A program made the position numbers and the translations under genes. Below the pieces are notes generated by a model. The model was not told the DNA's origin. It saw only the letters and a program-made list of their open reading frames with translations, and did not search any database. 64,000 nt of DNA from Pseudoscleropodium purum (lineage: Eukaryota > Streptophyta > Bryopsida > Hypnales > Brachytheciaceae), in assembly GCA_963969395.1 (NCBI GenBank), contig OZ017795.1, positions 28,625,063-28,689,062 on the forward strand, read 5' to 3'. This document shows, piece by piece, positions 36,185 to 49,749 of the stretch; within the stretch, counting starts at the first letter, position 1; each line of letters begins with the position of its first letter.

Positions 36185-37329
36185 TTAACCCCTAAAGGAC
36201 CAAATTGCATTTTTTTGGCAACAAAGGAATTTTGGCTAGTTCACTACAAATAGAATTTCCATTTTTTTTTCTTTGAAATTTTTACAAAATATGTGTATTT
36301 TTAAAACGCAACAATTTTCACAACTTTTGACTACATGTTGAAAAATTATGATACGATATATATTTTCCGTTGCTCCTTCGATAGCTCAAAAAAATGGATC
36401 CTCTTGACCCCTAAAGAACCAAGGTGCGTTTTTTGGCACCATAACTTTTTTCGGCAGGTGCATGTGAGTAGAGATTTCCATAATTTTAGCCCAAATTTTA
36501 ATAGAAGGTGTCGACAAGGAATATATTTCATGTGCACAAATTTCAAGACATTTGGAAATATGAGTCGAAAGTTATGGCCTAATATGTAGTTTGTTTCTCA
36601 ACTCAAGTAATTCAACCATGAAAAAATCACTTTTTTCAAAAGTAAAAATTTTAAATTAATTCTCTAGATTTATATATAAAAAAGAAAGCTTTGAATCATT
36701 CTATTTTGATCAATGAATCAAAAGTTATGAAGTGTTCTAGTTTGCGGGTGGTCATGGATTCCCTACTCTAAAATAAACTTTGAAGTCCTTTATTGAACTC
36801 AATTTTCAATATTTTTGGAAAAAAATAAAAATATTGTGTGAATATTGTTAATTAAAACATTCCAACCACTGGAATTGGCATTTTTCAATTCCATAATTAA
36901 TTTACTAACATTTAAGTATTTTGATTCATTCTCTACTTCTTTCTACTTAGTATTTTTTCCCTATAAATTGTACAATTTCAAATGATCTGAAAATTTTCAA
37001 GCGTTTAGCCAACTTGACTTGAAGAATGAATTCAAAGAGTTTCAACCATTTTGGTTATTTTTTCATACAAATGTGACCTCGTGAAGTGCAGCTGCCTGTT
37101 TTTTCATAGGGCCCCCAAAAGGCTTTTTGTCAGTTGAAACGCTAATATCTTGCAATCTACACGGTGAAAATTTCTGAAATTTTTTCCACATCTTTTTAAA
37201 TTATCATAATACAAGATCCTACGGTTAGATGTGTCTAAAAATGTTTTAAATTTTTTTGGTACATGTCTTAAAAATGACAGTTTTTGAGCATATTTGTTGA
37301 AGATATAGTCAAGGAACTTTAGGGATTAA
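36185..37329 (-). mobile_element. Family-A element, copy A2, 1145 bp, with a duplicated terminus
   Basis: + strand ends TTAACCCCTAAAGGACC and GGAACTTTAGGGATTAA. A second terminus-like start TTGACCCCTAAAGAACC lies at 36404, suggesting nesting or terminal duplication. Core at 37068-37097. Non-coding. Confidence 0.65.
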
Positions 37330-38017
37330 GAAATAAAAATTTGAATTTAGTTTTGTAGATTTGTTTGTATGTGGAAAGCTTTGAATCATTCCATTTTCAT
37401 TATTGAGATGAAAGTTGTGAGGAGTTTTAATTTGCAAGTAGTTATGGAATTTCTATTCTAAAATAAACTTTGAAGTCCTTTATTTAAACTTAGTTTTCAA
37501 TATTTTTTGGAAAAATAAAATCATAGGATGTGATTGTTTATTACAGCATTGCAACCATTGGCATTGGCATTTTTCAATTCCAAAGTTAAATTCTTAACAA
37601 TTTAGTGTTTTAAATCATACTTCACTTCTTTCTACTTACTATTTCTTTTCCTATATGTTGTACAATTCCAAATGATTTTAATTTTTCAATGTATGTATCC
37701 AACTTGCCTCAAAAAATGAATTCAAATAAGCACCACCATTTTAGACATTTTTTCATACAAATGTGTCCTTGTGATGTGCAACTTCTGTATTTTTGCAAGG
37801 CCAAATAAAGGATTTTTATCAATTCAAATGCCAATATCTTGCCATCTACATGGTAGAATTTTTGAAAAAATTTGCACATCATATCAAACCAATGTACTAT
37901 AAGATCATGCAATTATGTACGTTTAAATTCTTTTTTCTAAAATTTGATAATTGTACTAGAAATGGTAGTTTGGAAGTGTTTTTGGTGAAAACATAGGCAA
38001 AATCCTTTAGGGGTTAA
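37330..38017 (-). mobile_element. Family-A element, copy A3, truncated, in tandem with A2
   Basis: Follows A2 directly and repeats the distal two-thirds of the A sequence. Ends AATCCTTTAGGGGTTAA. The TIR at the other end is missing. Confidence 0.55.
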
Positions 38018-38294
38018 GGAATTGCCAAAACTCAAGACATTGAGAGAGTTGCAATTGCTTACAACACCCAAAAATAGGAAGTTTGAGGCTAAAAGTTCTC
38101 ATCTTGTCAAAGCATGTGACATGTCAATTGTGGCAAGACACTACAAGTTGAAGTGTCGCAACAGATTTTTCAAGTGGCTTGCATTGGAAAAGAGCAAAGG
38201 GTTGCAATTCGTAGAATGGCTCCAAGCTTCTAAGCATGCCAAATTCTTTGTCAAGGTAGTATGATATGCCTCAATGGAAATGCTTTTAGACAGA

Positions 38295-39274
38295 TTAACC
38301 TCTAAAGGTCTATGGCTTTTTCAAATTTAGAAACATCATTGCTTTTGAAGTGTGATAGGTCTAAATGACACTAAGGTGTAGAAATCTCAACTATATAATT
38401 TTATAGTGAATGTGTTATAGATGACATGAATCAAATTCGGAGTCATTTGGCTACATAGATTGAAAGATTATAATATTTTAGTTCTGAAAAAAGATGCTAA
38501 AATTTTCCTAAAAATATATTCAAAGGTGAAATTTGATTTTTGAACCTAGTGAAGTGAAATTTTTTTAACTATAAATGCTTCAAAATTAGCATGCAAACAC
38601 ATTGGTAAAAGAAATAGTAAAGATTACACTATCATTCAATTGACTCATTGTGTCTGCAAAATGACTTTGAAATGTCAAGAAATAGCGAAAAAGTTGCAAA
38701 AAATACATTTATGGCTAAACCTCCTTTAGCTAAAATACTTCTCAATCACTTATAACTTCTTGGATTGATATGAAATTTTAAACAATAAATTAGACTAAGA
38801 AGTACTACTTCCAAATTTTTTTAAAATGGAAACAAACACCATATGAAAAAAAACAAGCCACCAAAATTCATTGTAATCCAAAAATGGTTGGTTTTTAGAA
38901 CTCCAAATTACTTCCAAAAATTCAAAATAGCTTAGATTAACATAAATTTTTTTACCACAATAACTAGAATTTAAAAAGAACATAACTCAATTTTTTATTT
39001 ATTGAAAACAAACATTGGATGAAGGAGATACAAGCCATCAAATATAATTTGATGAACTTGCTAAATTGAACATGTAAACTTTGAATGGCTTTTAAAAAAT
39101 TAGTATATCTTGGATTGATATGAAAATTTTACCACACAAATTAGAAGAGAGAACGCAAATTTTCCAATAAGTTTTATTAAACTTGGACATTGGATACAAA
39201 AATAATGGTACCTCAAATTGGACTTCTAAACTATATGAGGACCCTTTTGGTCCCCTAGAACACTTAAGGGTGAA
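38295..39274 (+). mobile_element. Family-B element, copy B2, ~980 bp
   Basis: Left end TTAACCTCTAAAGGTC. The right end CCTAGAACACTTAAGGGTGAA is a degenerate TTAA. It aligns with the two outer parts of B1 and lacks the ~1.1-kb middle. Confidence 0.6.
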
Positions 39275-40510
39275 ATTTTCATTGATTTTCTTGTTGGCAA
39301 GCGATGTAAAAGAAGGTTCCAACGCACCAAAGAAGGCAACATTTGAATGCAATATGCAAAAGTTATGAAGGAACAAAATTTGGTTCTAAAATTGTTTCGT
39401 CTACATAGGTATATAATTGATTTTAGAGATCTATACAGAATGAAGATGGCGGTTTAGAGTCGAGGGTATATTTATGGGTGTACACCTTTTAGGACATCCT
39501 TAGTGGTGCAATATAACCACCATGCAAAATAAGGTAGATCAACCTATTATCACCTACATTTGCTACAATATCAAGGTACATTGGAGAGATTGTTTACCAA
39601 GCTCATGTATTTTGAAAGATTGAAAATTTTGAAAGAAGTCATTTGCAAATAGAATGAAGACATTTTGATAAGAAATTAAATTTTTAATGATTTTTTGTAG
39701 TTTGTTGGAACGAAATTGGTAAAATGTGGGTAAAATCCATACTAAACTACATCCTTGCATGTCCCTCCCCAAGTCCATTGCCATGGTGCTAAAGGTTGTA
39801 GTAATGGGTGCATATGTGATACAAATAGGAGGATCTTGTAGATGTTGGAATTGGATGATTGATGGCATTAGATTGTTCTACCTTATAATATAGCAACATC
39901 CATAATTGTCACCTCTAAAATCTTGGAAAATCTTTAAAAGTGAATAGATGTGATTGCAAGTTGTACTACATTTGAATATCAGATCCTAGTGTTAGTATTA
40001 GGTGCATTTGTAATTGACTCTTTAAGGATTCATAATTTATTCTTACAATGTCCAAATCATACATTCAAAGATATACAAGAATTATTTTTCTCTTGCTAAT
40101 AGGGTCTAATAATTTGTTGGATGTCTATTAATTAAAAAAAATCATATTCAAAACCCCTTTAATTTATGGTTATAGGTATGCTACCTTAACTCTGACTTTT
40201 CATTGCTTGTAATTAGAATTGGGATTTTTTAATCACTAAAAACGCTTCCCAAAGTACTTTGAGTAAAATAATAAAATTCAAATATAGACATTAGACAATG
40301 AAAATAAATTGCTTCAAAAGCATGCTAAAAAAATTGAAATTATAGAGGTTTTGACAAATCATGCTTACCAATGCAAAATTGGGCCAATTGCACTCTAAAA
40401 TGTTGTGATGTTGGTCAAATTTTGCATAGGTAAATGCAATTCACCAATACTTCTATAATTTTGTTTTTTTTGTCTATTTTTTGAGTGGTTTATTGTCATT
40501 GCCCTATGTT
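39275..40510. other. Gene-free interval
   Basis: Short spurious frames only. No repeat family assigned. Confidence 0.4.
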
Positions 40511-41350
40511 TTAATCCTTAAAGCCCTAAACATGTTTTTTTTAGAACATAGTATTTTTTAATAGCTCACTACAAATGGAATTTTTTTTCTTTGAAATTTT
40601 CACACAACAATGTTCATGAATTTTGACTACATGGTTAAAAATTATTGTATGAGTTATTGTATGATATGTCATTTTCAATGAAATGAGGGTAGCTTAGGCA
40701 ACTCAACAAAATTCTTAAAAAATTATTCTTCTTAAAAATAAAAATTTGAATTCGGTTTTATAGATTTATATACATGTGGAAAGCTTTGAATCATTCCATT
40801 TTGATTAATGAGATGAAAGTTACAAGGAGTTTTAGTTTGCACATAGTTATGGAATCTCTACTCTAAAATAAACTTTTAGGTTCTTTATTTAACTCAATTT
40901 TCAATATTTTTGAAAAAATAAAACATTGGTTGTTGAATGTTTATTACAACATTACAACCATTGGGACTAGCATTTTTCAATTTCATAATCAAATTCTTAA
41001 CAATTTAGTGATTTGAATCATTCTCTACTACTTTCTACTTATTATTCAACTATGTAGCCAATTTATCCTAAACAATCTACAAAGTAACCACCATTTTGGA
41101 CATTTTTTTACACAGATGTGACCTCGTGAAGTGCAGCTGCCTAGGTTTTCACAAGGCCTCAAAAATGAATTTGTCAATTCTAACGCTAATATATTGCAAT
41201 CTACATGGTAGCAATCTATTGTGCTATAAGATCATATGGTTATATGTGTCCAAGAATGGTTCTTTTAAAAAAAAATTGGTACTTGTATTAGAAACGACAA
41301 TTCTTGGAGCATTTTAGGTGAAAATATAGTAAACAACCTTTAGGAATTAA
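40511..41350 (-). mobile_element. Family-A element, copy A4, 840 bp
   Basis: + strand ends TTAATCCTTAAAGCCC and AACCTTTAGGAATTAA. Core 'gatgtgacctcgtgaagtgc' at 41115-41134, followed by AGCTGCC. Confidence 0.6.
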
Positions 41351-42981
41351 TTTGAAGTTCCTTATAACTAATCAAAGTCCTTTGGGATGCGCTTCTAAAA
41401 AAAAATCAAAATTATAATTATAAAGTTGTGAGAAATTAGAGTAATATTTGACATATGTGTATACCAATTTCATTAAAAGCATCCTCAAGAGCATCTCCTA
41501 CCTTCATCCACTAGAGTAGAAGACTCTAACAACTTATTAGGGTAGTCACCTTGCGAAATTGAGCCTATTTGTATATAGAACAAAATTGAGGCTTGTTGTA
41601 TCTTAATATGCTACAAAAGGGATGTTTATTCATTTGGATGACTTCAAAGAGTCTTGAAGGATGGATACAAAAACAATTTTAATGTGATTCTTTAGGGGAG
41701 AGTTGCTTGAATTTATTTGTAGGTGAACAATGTTAAAAATTCTTTTATTGGGGATTTTTTTAAATATTTTTACTAATTATTAAGAAAAATACCAAATATT
41801 TTTTCATTCAAAATTTGATAGCTTTTTGCTAAGTTGTAATAAGTGGAGATTTTAGATGTTTATATCTTATATAATATATGTTTTCTTTATATTATATTGC
41901 TTCATATCTTGAGTTCTTTGAATTTTGCAATTTTTATAGTTAATTTCTATATCTTAGTTTTTTACAACTCAATTTTTCAAGGACATATTTAAATCTTAAA
42001 GATCTATAGAAAAATTTATTTATGTTTCAATATTTGATTTTTACAATACAAGTTATATACTAAAATATAGTAAGATATAAACCTTTGATTTGATTATTCA
42101 ATAATTAGCCTATTTTTATTAGATTCCATTTTAGAATCTTAACCTTATTGTGACCATTTTAGAGCATTTTATATGTATAGGAGGTACAATAATAATCTGA
42201 ATTGGGAGCGAAATGTGTCATTGGATCCTGCTCAATACAAATACCATCTTTTATCATGTATACAATGATTTGTGCACCTTCCATGTCAAATATCCCAAGG
42301 ATACCGTGTTGCAATCATAATTAACATATAATCATCACAACCCAACATTTGATTGGCAACCTATATTTAGAAAAAAAAATACACAAAAAACTAAAGTATA
42401 AATGATACAAGATGTATACAACAAAAACATGAATAAACTGTAACCTAGTGGTTATATATGACATACCTTCAAACAATTTCTTAAAATTTCAAAATTTATT
42501 CATACACTATCTAAATAATCCAAACCAAAGTAAGTTGAAATCTTCTTCTAGTTGCCAATAAGAGACAATAAAATGATTTATTTATAATAATAAAAATAAT
42601 ATATTTGCTTAGTATCAAATTGGTATTGATCATGGGTGTACTTACCTCAAGTGCTTAGGTCATAAAGCATCCCTTGTCAACCTCTTTAAAACACATCCGC
42701 AATATCATATATAGGTAAATGTATTGTTCAAAGTGGAGAAGATGGTAACTAGCATCCCTTATGGTAGAAGGCATAAGGCTACAATACATTGGAAAATTAA
42801 ATGTAAAGTATCATTTTCTCTATAGATCATGTGATGACTGGACTAAGATTATCAAATTTCTTATGTAGGCCATTGGCAATAAGTGGAACAAAATACAAGC
42901 CATCAACACCAAAGAAAATCCAAAAGGAAAAAGGAAAAGTTGTCTATTGAAACTAATTTTTTCATATCTAGAACAACAAGG
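41351..42981. other. Gene-free AT-rich interval
   Basis: Nothing recognised. Highly AT-rich from 41750 to 42120. Confidence 0.4.
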
Positions 42982-43199
42982 AATGCTAGCATGTGAGCAT
43001 AGAATCTATAAGCCTATAAGTCTATATTATAGACACTTTCTTTAAATATAGGCGTCTATACTATAGACTCTTTTTATGTTATAGTGCACTTATGTTATAG
43101 GAACATTTGTGATAAACACCTTCAAATGGTTGTAGGTATACATCTACAACTAGGTTCAAGGCTCATAGGCTCACATCTTTCCGCTCACATGCTAACATT
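42982..43199 (+). mobile_element. Family-H MITE, copy H2, ~218 bp
   Basis: Inverted ends AATGCTAGCATGTGAGC and GCTCACATGCTAACATT, matching at 16 of 17 positions. Interior of 'tatagacac/tatgttata' phrases as in H1. Confidence 0.65.
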
Positions 43200-43599
43200 G
43201 TTGTTTTAAGATAAAAGAACCAACCATTTAGATATTTTGGAGATATAATGAAATGAATCATATAATTGTGCGTAAAAAATTGTGTCATGTCCAATAAACT
43301 TATCAAATGAAGAGATACTAAAACTTGCCTACTAATGTATTGAATCTTCTATTGAATATTGAATTAGGACTCAAAGGATTGGAATAGGATTGAAAAGTCA
43401 TGATTTATGAATTCAATTAAAATAATGGGAAGCTCTTTGTTTTTGCTTTGACCACTTATAATTTTCTATTTTTCAAAAATGAATTGACCAAAATATATAT
43501 CCAAGTATTTTGTATTGAATTTTTGTTTCAATTTTTTGTGAATACAATAAGTCTAAAATACAAGCAACAATCAAAAAGATGACAATGGGTCATCCTATC

Positions 43600-44516
43600 T
43601 TAACCCCTAAAATTCCTTGACTATGTTTTTATTAAAAATGCTCCAAAACTGCCATTTTTAGTACAAGTACCAAATTTTTGAATTTTTTTTTTATACATTC
43701 AATTGTAGAATCTTGCAGTATAGTAGTTTAAGAGGACCTGGAAAAAATTTCAAAAGAATCCACTATGTGAATTGCAAGATCTTAGTGTTTGAACTTGCAA
43801 AAGTGCCATTTTTTGACCCTGCTGAAATCCAGGTAGCTGCAGTGCAGTAGGTCAGATTTATATGAAAAAAAAGACAAAATGATTGTAACTTTGGAATTTC
43901 TCTGTTAATGACAAGTTTTCTACATGCTTGAAAATTTTAGAATCATTTGGAATTGTTTAACATATAGAAATAAATTAGTAAGTAGAATGAAGTAGGGAAT
44001 GATGCAAAATACTAAATTATTAATAATTTATTTATAAAATTGAAAAACGCCAATCCCAATGGTTAAAATGTTGAAATAAAAAATCTACATTCTATCAAAA
44101 AAATAAATTTAATATTAAAAATTTAATTAAATATAGGACTTCAAAGTTTATTTTAGAATAGAAAGTCCAACATTGCTTGCAAACTAAAAATCCTCATTAC
44201 TTTTGACTCGCTTATTGAAATGGAATGATTCAAACCTTTCCTTGCATACATAAATATAATAAACCAATTTCAAATTTCAAATTTTGAAAAAAGTGATATT
44301 TTTTTAGAGCCGCCCAAGTTGACATGCAAACAACATATTGCTTAATAACTTTTGACTCGTATTTCCAAATGTCTTAAAATTTTACACATTAAAAGCTATT
44401 CCTTGCCCACACCTTGTAGAAAGATTTGGGCCAAAATAAATCAAATCCCTGCTCACAAGTACCTACCCAAAAAATTTATAATGCCCAAAACACAAGGCCG
44501 GTCCTTTAGGGATTAA
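43600..44516 (+). mobile_element. Family-A element, copy A5, 917 bp, both ends intact
   Basis: Left end TTAACCCCTAAAATTCC, right end CCGGTCCTTTAGGGATTAA. This is the best-preserved forward copy. Core at about 43831-43858. Non-coding. Confidence 0.65.
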
Positions 44517-45195
44517 TTGCATAATTCTTTCCATCTTCTTTTACAACTTCTTATTTCTCACTTTCATACACACCATCCAATGTAAACTTTGTCCAATACC
44601 ATGATACATATATATTAGCTACCACTAATAGAAATTAAATAGTAGCCTCCTTATTTTAGGGCCATTTCAAGCTGGTTGTATACATGAACCCCAACTTTGT
44701 TTTAAGCACAATCATAAATTCATGAGAACTTCAATTCACATTGAGCATAGCCTTCAAGGAGATTTGTGCATGATTAGCTACTTGTTAATGGAGTGCTTGT
44801 TTCCATTCAGGAGGGTCTTATTCAAAGTTAATTGGGTGTCCAATCTTCTAAGTTGATAAGAACACCCTAGAAATTCTCGAATCTATTTTTTTTAAAGATT
44901 GTTGACTTTTAATTACCCACTATTTTGGAAGTGCTTAGTGGGCCTCAAACACTACTCCATTAAAATGGATGTCAACTACTATTGTTAGTGGCATGTCACA
45001 TCAAGTGCCACCTAAGTTTGGCATTTGCCAATATACACAAGTCGGGAATGTGCTTCTTTTTACTAGTTGTTTACAACTCAAACACCATTCCCTCCAAAGA
45101 CCATGTAAGAACATACCTTTTGTCAACATGAACTGACTCAAAAGATTTTATACTTTGACCACATGGTATCATAGGCTCTATCCATTACAAGTCAT
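44517..45195. other. Gene-free interval
   Basis: Nothing recognised. Confidence 0.35.
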
Positions 45196-45505
45196 AAAGT
45201 TATGCGATGATTCATTCCAAGGGTTAAAAAGTTACCTAATGATTCATTCCATGGGTAAAAAAGTTACTTGATGATTCATTCCATAGAATAAAAAGTTACT
45301 TGATGATGCATTCCAAGGTAAAATAGATACCCGAGGATTTATTCCAAGGTTAACTTTAAAAAGTTACCCACCGATTCATTGCATGGTTCAAAAAGTTACC
45401 CGATGATTCATCCCAAGATTCAAAAAGTTACTTAATGATTCATTCCAGGGTTCAAAAAGTTACCCGATGGTTCATCCCAAGATTCAAAAAGTTACTTGAT
45501 GATTT
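45196..45505 (+). repeat. 32-bp minisatellite, about ten copies
   Basis: Unit AAAAAGTTACCCGATGATTC plus ATCCCAAGATTC. Later copies alternate between CCCGATG and CTTRATG forms, suggesting a 64-bp higher-order unit. Copies 4-6 vary in length. Confidence 0.85.
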
Positions 45506-45764
45506 GTGGAGATGAGCGTTCCCCCGCCAGGTGTCAGTCACTTGAATGCTCAACTCCTTGTAATAAATTTAAAAACTCACCCCAAATACCGACTGTAACG
45601 TACTACACTCAACTATAGTTTGTTGGCTGACCACCGTGGTACAGACACAACTGACACTCCATTTGGGGGTTTGTGAGGTAGTTCATGAAATAAATTCAAA
45701 GATATGATAATAAGGTAAGGTGGGTAGGGTTAGTTGGTTACACTTAAAAAAATTGCACCGGGGC

Positions 45765-46612
45765 TAAAACCGACATTGCCGTCGTCATTATCACCTCAAT
45801 GTGTACATCTCCAAAATCAATTTGTATGTATGTGGAAGAAACAATTTCAGCGGAACATCTACCACCCAAAAATAACTTGGACCTCACACTTCTTGTGTAC
45901 ATCTCTGAAATCAATATGTACTTATGTGGAAGAAACGATTTCAGCGGAACATTTATCCTTTAAAAAAGTAACTTGGACTAGTCACCTTGATTACATCTTT
46001 AAATCAATATGTATGTATCTGAAAGAAACAATTCCGGCAGAACATCTACCCTCCGAAAATAATTTGGACCCATCACCTCGTGTACATCTCCAAAATCAAC
46101 ATATATGCAATTATGTGAAAGAAACAGTTTTAGAACATCTACTTCCTAAATAATTTGGACCCATCACCTTGAGTACATCTCCAAAATCAACATATATGCA
46201 ATTATGTGAAAGAAACAGTTTTAGAACATCTACTTCCTAAATAATTTGGACCCATCACCTTGAGTACATCTCCAAAATCAACATGTATGTAATTATATGG
46301 AAGAAATGATTTTAGAATATCTACCCCCTAAATAATTTGGACCTGTCATCTTGAGTACATCTCCAAAATCAATATGTACATGTGTGGAAGAAACAATTTC
46401 ATAACCTTTACCTCCTAAAAAAATCTTTGATTGGGACTTCTTAAATTTTACATATTATGAGATCCAAATGCTGCATTCTTTGGTGTGTTGAAAACTTCCT
46501 TTTGCTTGCCAACAAGAAGATCCATGAAAATCTGGCCACTCTAATAATAGTAATGGGTAGGCACAAAAGTGAAAAGTGGTGATTTGGAGGTACCTACCTT
46601 AACTAATTACTT
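45765..46612 (+). repeat. Family-F repeat with a seven-copy ~91-bp internal tandem array
   Basis: Unit starts near 45791, 45892, 45981, 46071, 46162, 46253 and 46344. Copies at 46071 and 46162 differ at only about two positions, so they were homogenised recently. The unit occurs singly in F1 and F2. The non-repeated tail (46430-46612) matches theirs. A 139-codon open frame over 45734-46153 is a by-product of the array. Confidence 0.8.
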
Positions 46613-48764
46613 TATTTTTCTTTTGTGTTTTTTTAATCAAAGGAAACAAAATTTCATTGCAAAGAGGTGAAAGTATACTAGTGTTCATATGAGGGACTCG
46701 AGGGCAATTACACTAGTAAGTCACTAATAAGGTATAAAGCGTTTGGGCTATGAAAAGTGTCAACCTCCTAAAATGTATAGTATTTGCACATTTTGCTTTC
46801 AGATTGCACCAACAATGGACAAATATTGTAGATTTTAGAAAGTGGATGTTTATAGTGACTTCAACTTTGAAAATTTGTAACTAATTTTACGAAGCTCCAA
46901 AAAATATGAAACGACTTAGGTTAGATGCTAATTCCATTTTTATTTCAAGAGAAATTTACTTCAAGAAATCTAACCTCCCCAAATTAACTTCTAGATCTTA
47001 ATTGGGTGCTTTATGGACTTCCTACCTTATAGATGTGATCTTAAGTTATCACCACTTAAGAAAATGATGACATTGACACGTGACTTCTAATGTGCTTAAC
47101 TCACCTAAAGGATAGGGGGGGATTTGTCAAGGGAAATTGTCAAAAATTGTCACTTTTTAGTGCATTGACCAAAATAAAACCTTTTCATTGAACTTCAACC
47201 ATACAAAAAATAAGTATACTATTACAAAAATGTATGGAAAAAATATCATGTGATTTGAGTGTGTGGATTGAAAGATCATAATATTTGGAGTTAAAAAAAT
47301 AAACTTCTTTTCATTCATCTACATCATTGAGTACTAAGTTTTATTAGGTACATGCATGTAGAATTTCATATGCAAATATGGGGTCAACCTTACACTAAAT
47401 CACCTTGCAATACAAGGAGGTCAAATAAATTGGCAATATAATAGTCATTTTTTGCTGATTTCTTATACAACGAGGATTTAAAAAAAAATCCAAATGGTGA
47501 AAACTTAGAGTCAAACACTTGGAATATTTCCAAAAAGTTCAAAAACTTTGAAATTGTAGATTTCAAGATAATAGCATCTATAGTGAGAAGAATTTTGCAA
47601 AAGTTGTGAAAATTGCCTAAAGTGCCTAAGTTTTGGGGGATAGCACAACTTTTGATGTGGACATCCAATCAAATTTTTTAATTCCTATTTAGGAGTGTCA
47701 CCATTTTGTGTCAAATTTTTTTATAAGCATCTATTCATTTTATGCTTCATCATCACCTATCTAAATTCCCATTGTCTCTTGAGCAAATACCTGGTTCTCT
47801 ACAGATTACCCTTAGGACCATGGAGCTAGAAAGTGACACTTACATAATTTCAAATGAGCAAAACATGATGATGAATTATACTTTTTCATCCCATATTTAT
47901 TTTAAGAGTAATACTCTGAATTTGTTTGTATTTAGGTGTTATTAACTTCTCTAAGAAATAAGCCAAAAAAATAGATCACAAAAGATGACTTTTCAATGTA
48001 TTTTGGCATCTTACACCTTCTTGCTTTAAATCTAAATTTTAGCCCCCCAAATGATATTATTGGAATTTGAACTTAACAAATGAAATGAAGTTAACTAAGT
48101 TTGATTTCTATTACAATTTGAAATTAAAAAATATATATTTTGTAAAATTAAAAATTTTAAGGCTATTTGAACTTTAGACCAATGATTGTGGTATATTAAA
48201 ATTCTAATTACAAAATGAAAGGAAATTTTAAACTACACCATAATGTTCTACACTATAATGCTTATGTGGTGCAATTTTGAGAATTTTTAAGCATATATTG
48301 TATTTTATATGAATTTATTTAACTCTTACTTGAGAACATTATAGTAGTTTTATAGACCATAGAGGACACATGATTCCATTCTTGAAAAATAAAATAAAGT
48401 AATGTGTACTTATATGCAGTAGTAAAAAACAACATACATGCAAGGAATATTGAAATTCATACAAACATAGACTCTATTAAATAAGGGCTAATCATAGAAG
48501 GACAAATTTGCAAAAATGATTTAATATTTGAACCGATAGCTAAGATCTTTATTGGCTCTATCTTTTAGATACAAACTATGGCATCAACTCTCTAGTTTCT
48601 AAAATCCAAGTTTTTAAATCCTATCTACAATTGCATTTATACTACACACCATGGTCAAGATTTGTTTGGAGTGGACAAAGCCTCACACTCACACTATTCT
48701 TATTTCTTTGGTAATCTTGAAAGTCATTCATCAACCACTTTTTGGCCTTTACAACATTTTAGGA
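46613..48764. other. Gene-free interval with two dispersed repeats
   Basis: 46780-47000 resembles 62090-62320 (shared 'aaatttgtaactaattttacgaag' type block). 47975-48260 resembles 56390-56670 (shared 'aaatctaaattttagcc' and 'caatttgaa' blocks). Neither has clear ends. Confidence 0.4.
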
Positions 48765-48982
48765 TTAATCCTCTAATAATATGGCAACTCAAAAGTGTTG
48801 AATGGATGACAAATGCTTTCTATATACAATAAAAGTGTAAATGTTCTTTGGAATTTTGTGTGGAAAGGGGTGGTCTTGCACATTAGTTTGACTTCTAATG
48901 AGTGCTTTTTCTAAGCAAATGATTCACACAATACCAAAAAATATGATCTCCATGGTGACCAATCCCAACACTTTAGGATTAC
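48765..48982 (-). mobile_element. Family-C MITE, copy C3, 218 bp, followed by a C fragment
   Basis: Left end TTAATCCTCTAATAATATGG, right end CAACACTTTAGGATTAC. A second partial C copy follows to about 49170. Confidence 0.5.
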
Positions 48983-49224
48983 TAAATCTAGAGTCTAAAA
49001 TCTTAGAGAGAAATAACAAACTAGCATAATTTAACCTAAAAATTCCATTGTAGATGTTTTGTGTCTGATGAATGATAGAGAATCCTTCTATTAGGACAAA
49101 AGTACAACTATTAATCCTCATAATTTTATTGTAAAAAAAGCGGGGGTCTTCTACAGGAAGGACACTAAATTTGTCCCACAAAGTAAAGCTAGCAGGGTAA
49201 AAATGCAATTCTTTATGATAAATG

Positions 49225-49640
49225 TAAAAAAAGCCCCCTATTTTGTATCATGTTAATTCTATTTTTTCTAGCCCCTTCTTCCTTCCAGCTAATTTGGGGC
49301 CTCTATTGCAAATACAAATTCAAAATTTGCAAATTTTATTATATTTAAAAATTAAAAAATTCATGTACTTCCTCCTAGAATAAAATTCCTACATTTCACC
49401 TTCCATAGCCTACTTTGTTTTGCCTTCTATTAGGTTGAGGAGGATTGACCCCTCTATTGTCCGACCATAGGGTAAATGGTAAAATTGCCCTTTATTTTGT
49501 GCCACTTAAATTTTCTATTTCATTGCATACCCTACCTAATTTGGGGCCTCTAATTGCAAATATGAATTCAAATTTTGCAAATTTTATCATATGTGACAAA
49601 TAAAAAATTATAGTTTTTTCTACAAGGGTAAAACAAGGGG
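49225..49640 (+). repeat. Two family-I repeats
   Basis: Copies at about 49225-49400 and 49485-49640. These are the best preserved and define the family: 'ccctttattttgtgcca', 'taatttggggcctctaattg', 'caaattttatcatatgtgac'. Confidence 0.6.
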
Positions 49641-49749
49641 CAATAGAAGCCTAGCCTTTCTACAGTAGTTTGACTTACAATAAGTACTTTTGAGCCAACA
49701 ATTCAAACAATACCAAAACAAATGATTTCCACATTCACCAGTATGTCCC

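Noticed and set aside
45196..45505. Regularly spaced repeats that might suggest a CRISPR array
   Set aside because: The whole 32-bp unit repeats with no unique spacers, and the context is a plant nuclear genome.
45734..46153. 139-codon open frame
   Set aside because: It is produced by the 91-bp tandem array and repeats the same peptide with drift. Other copies of the unit are not open.
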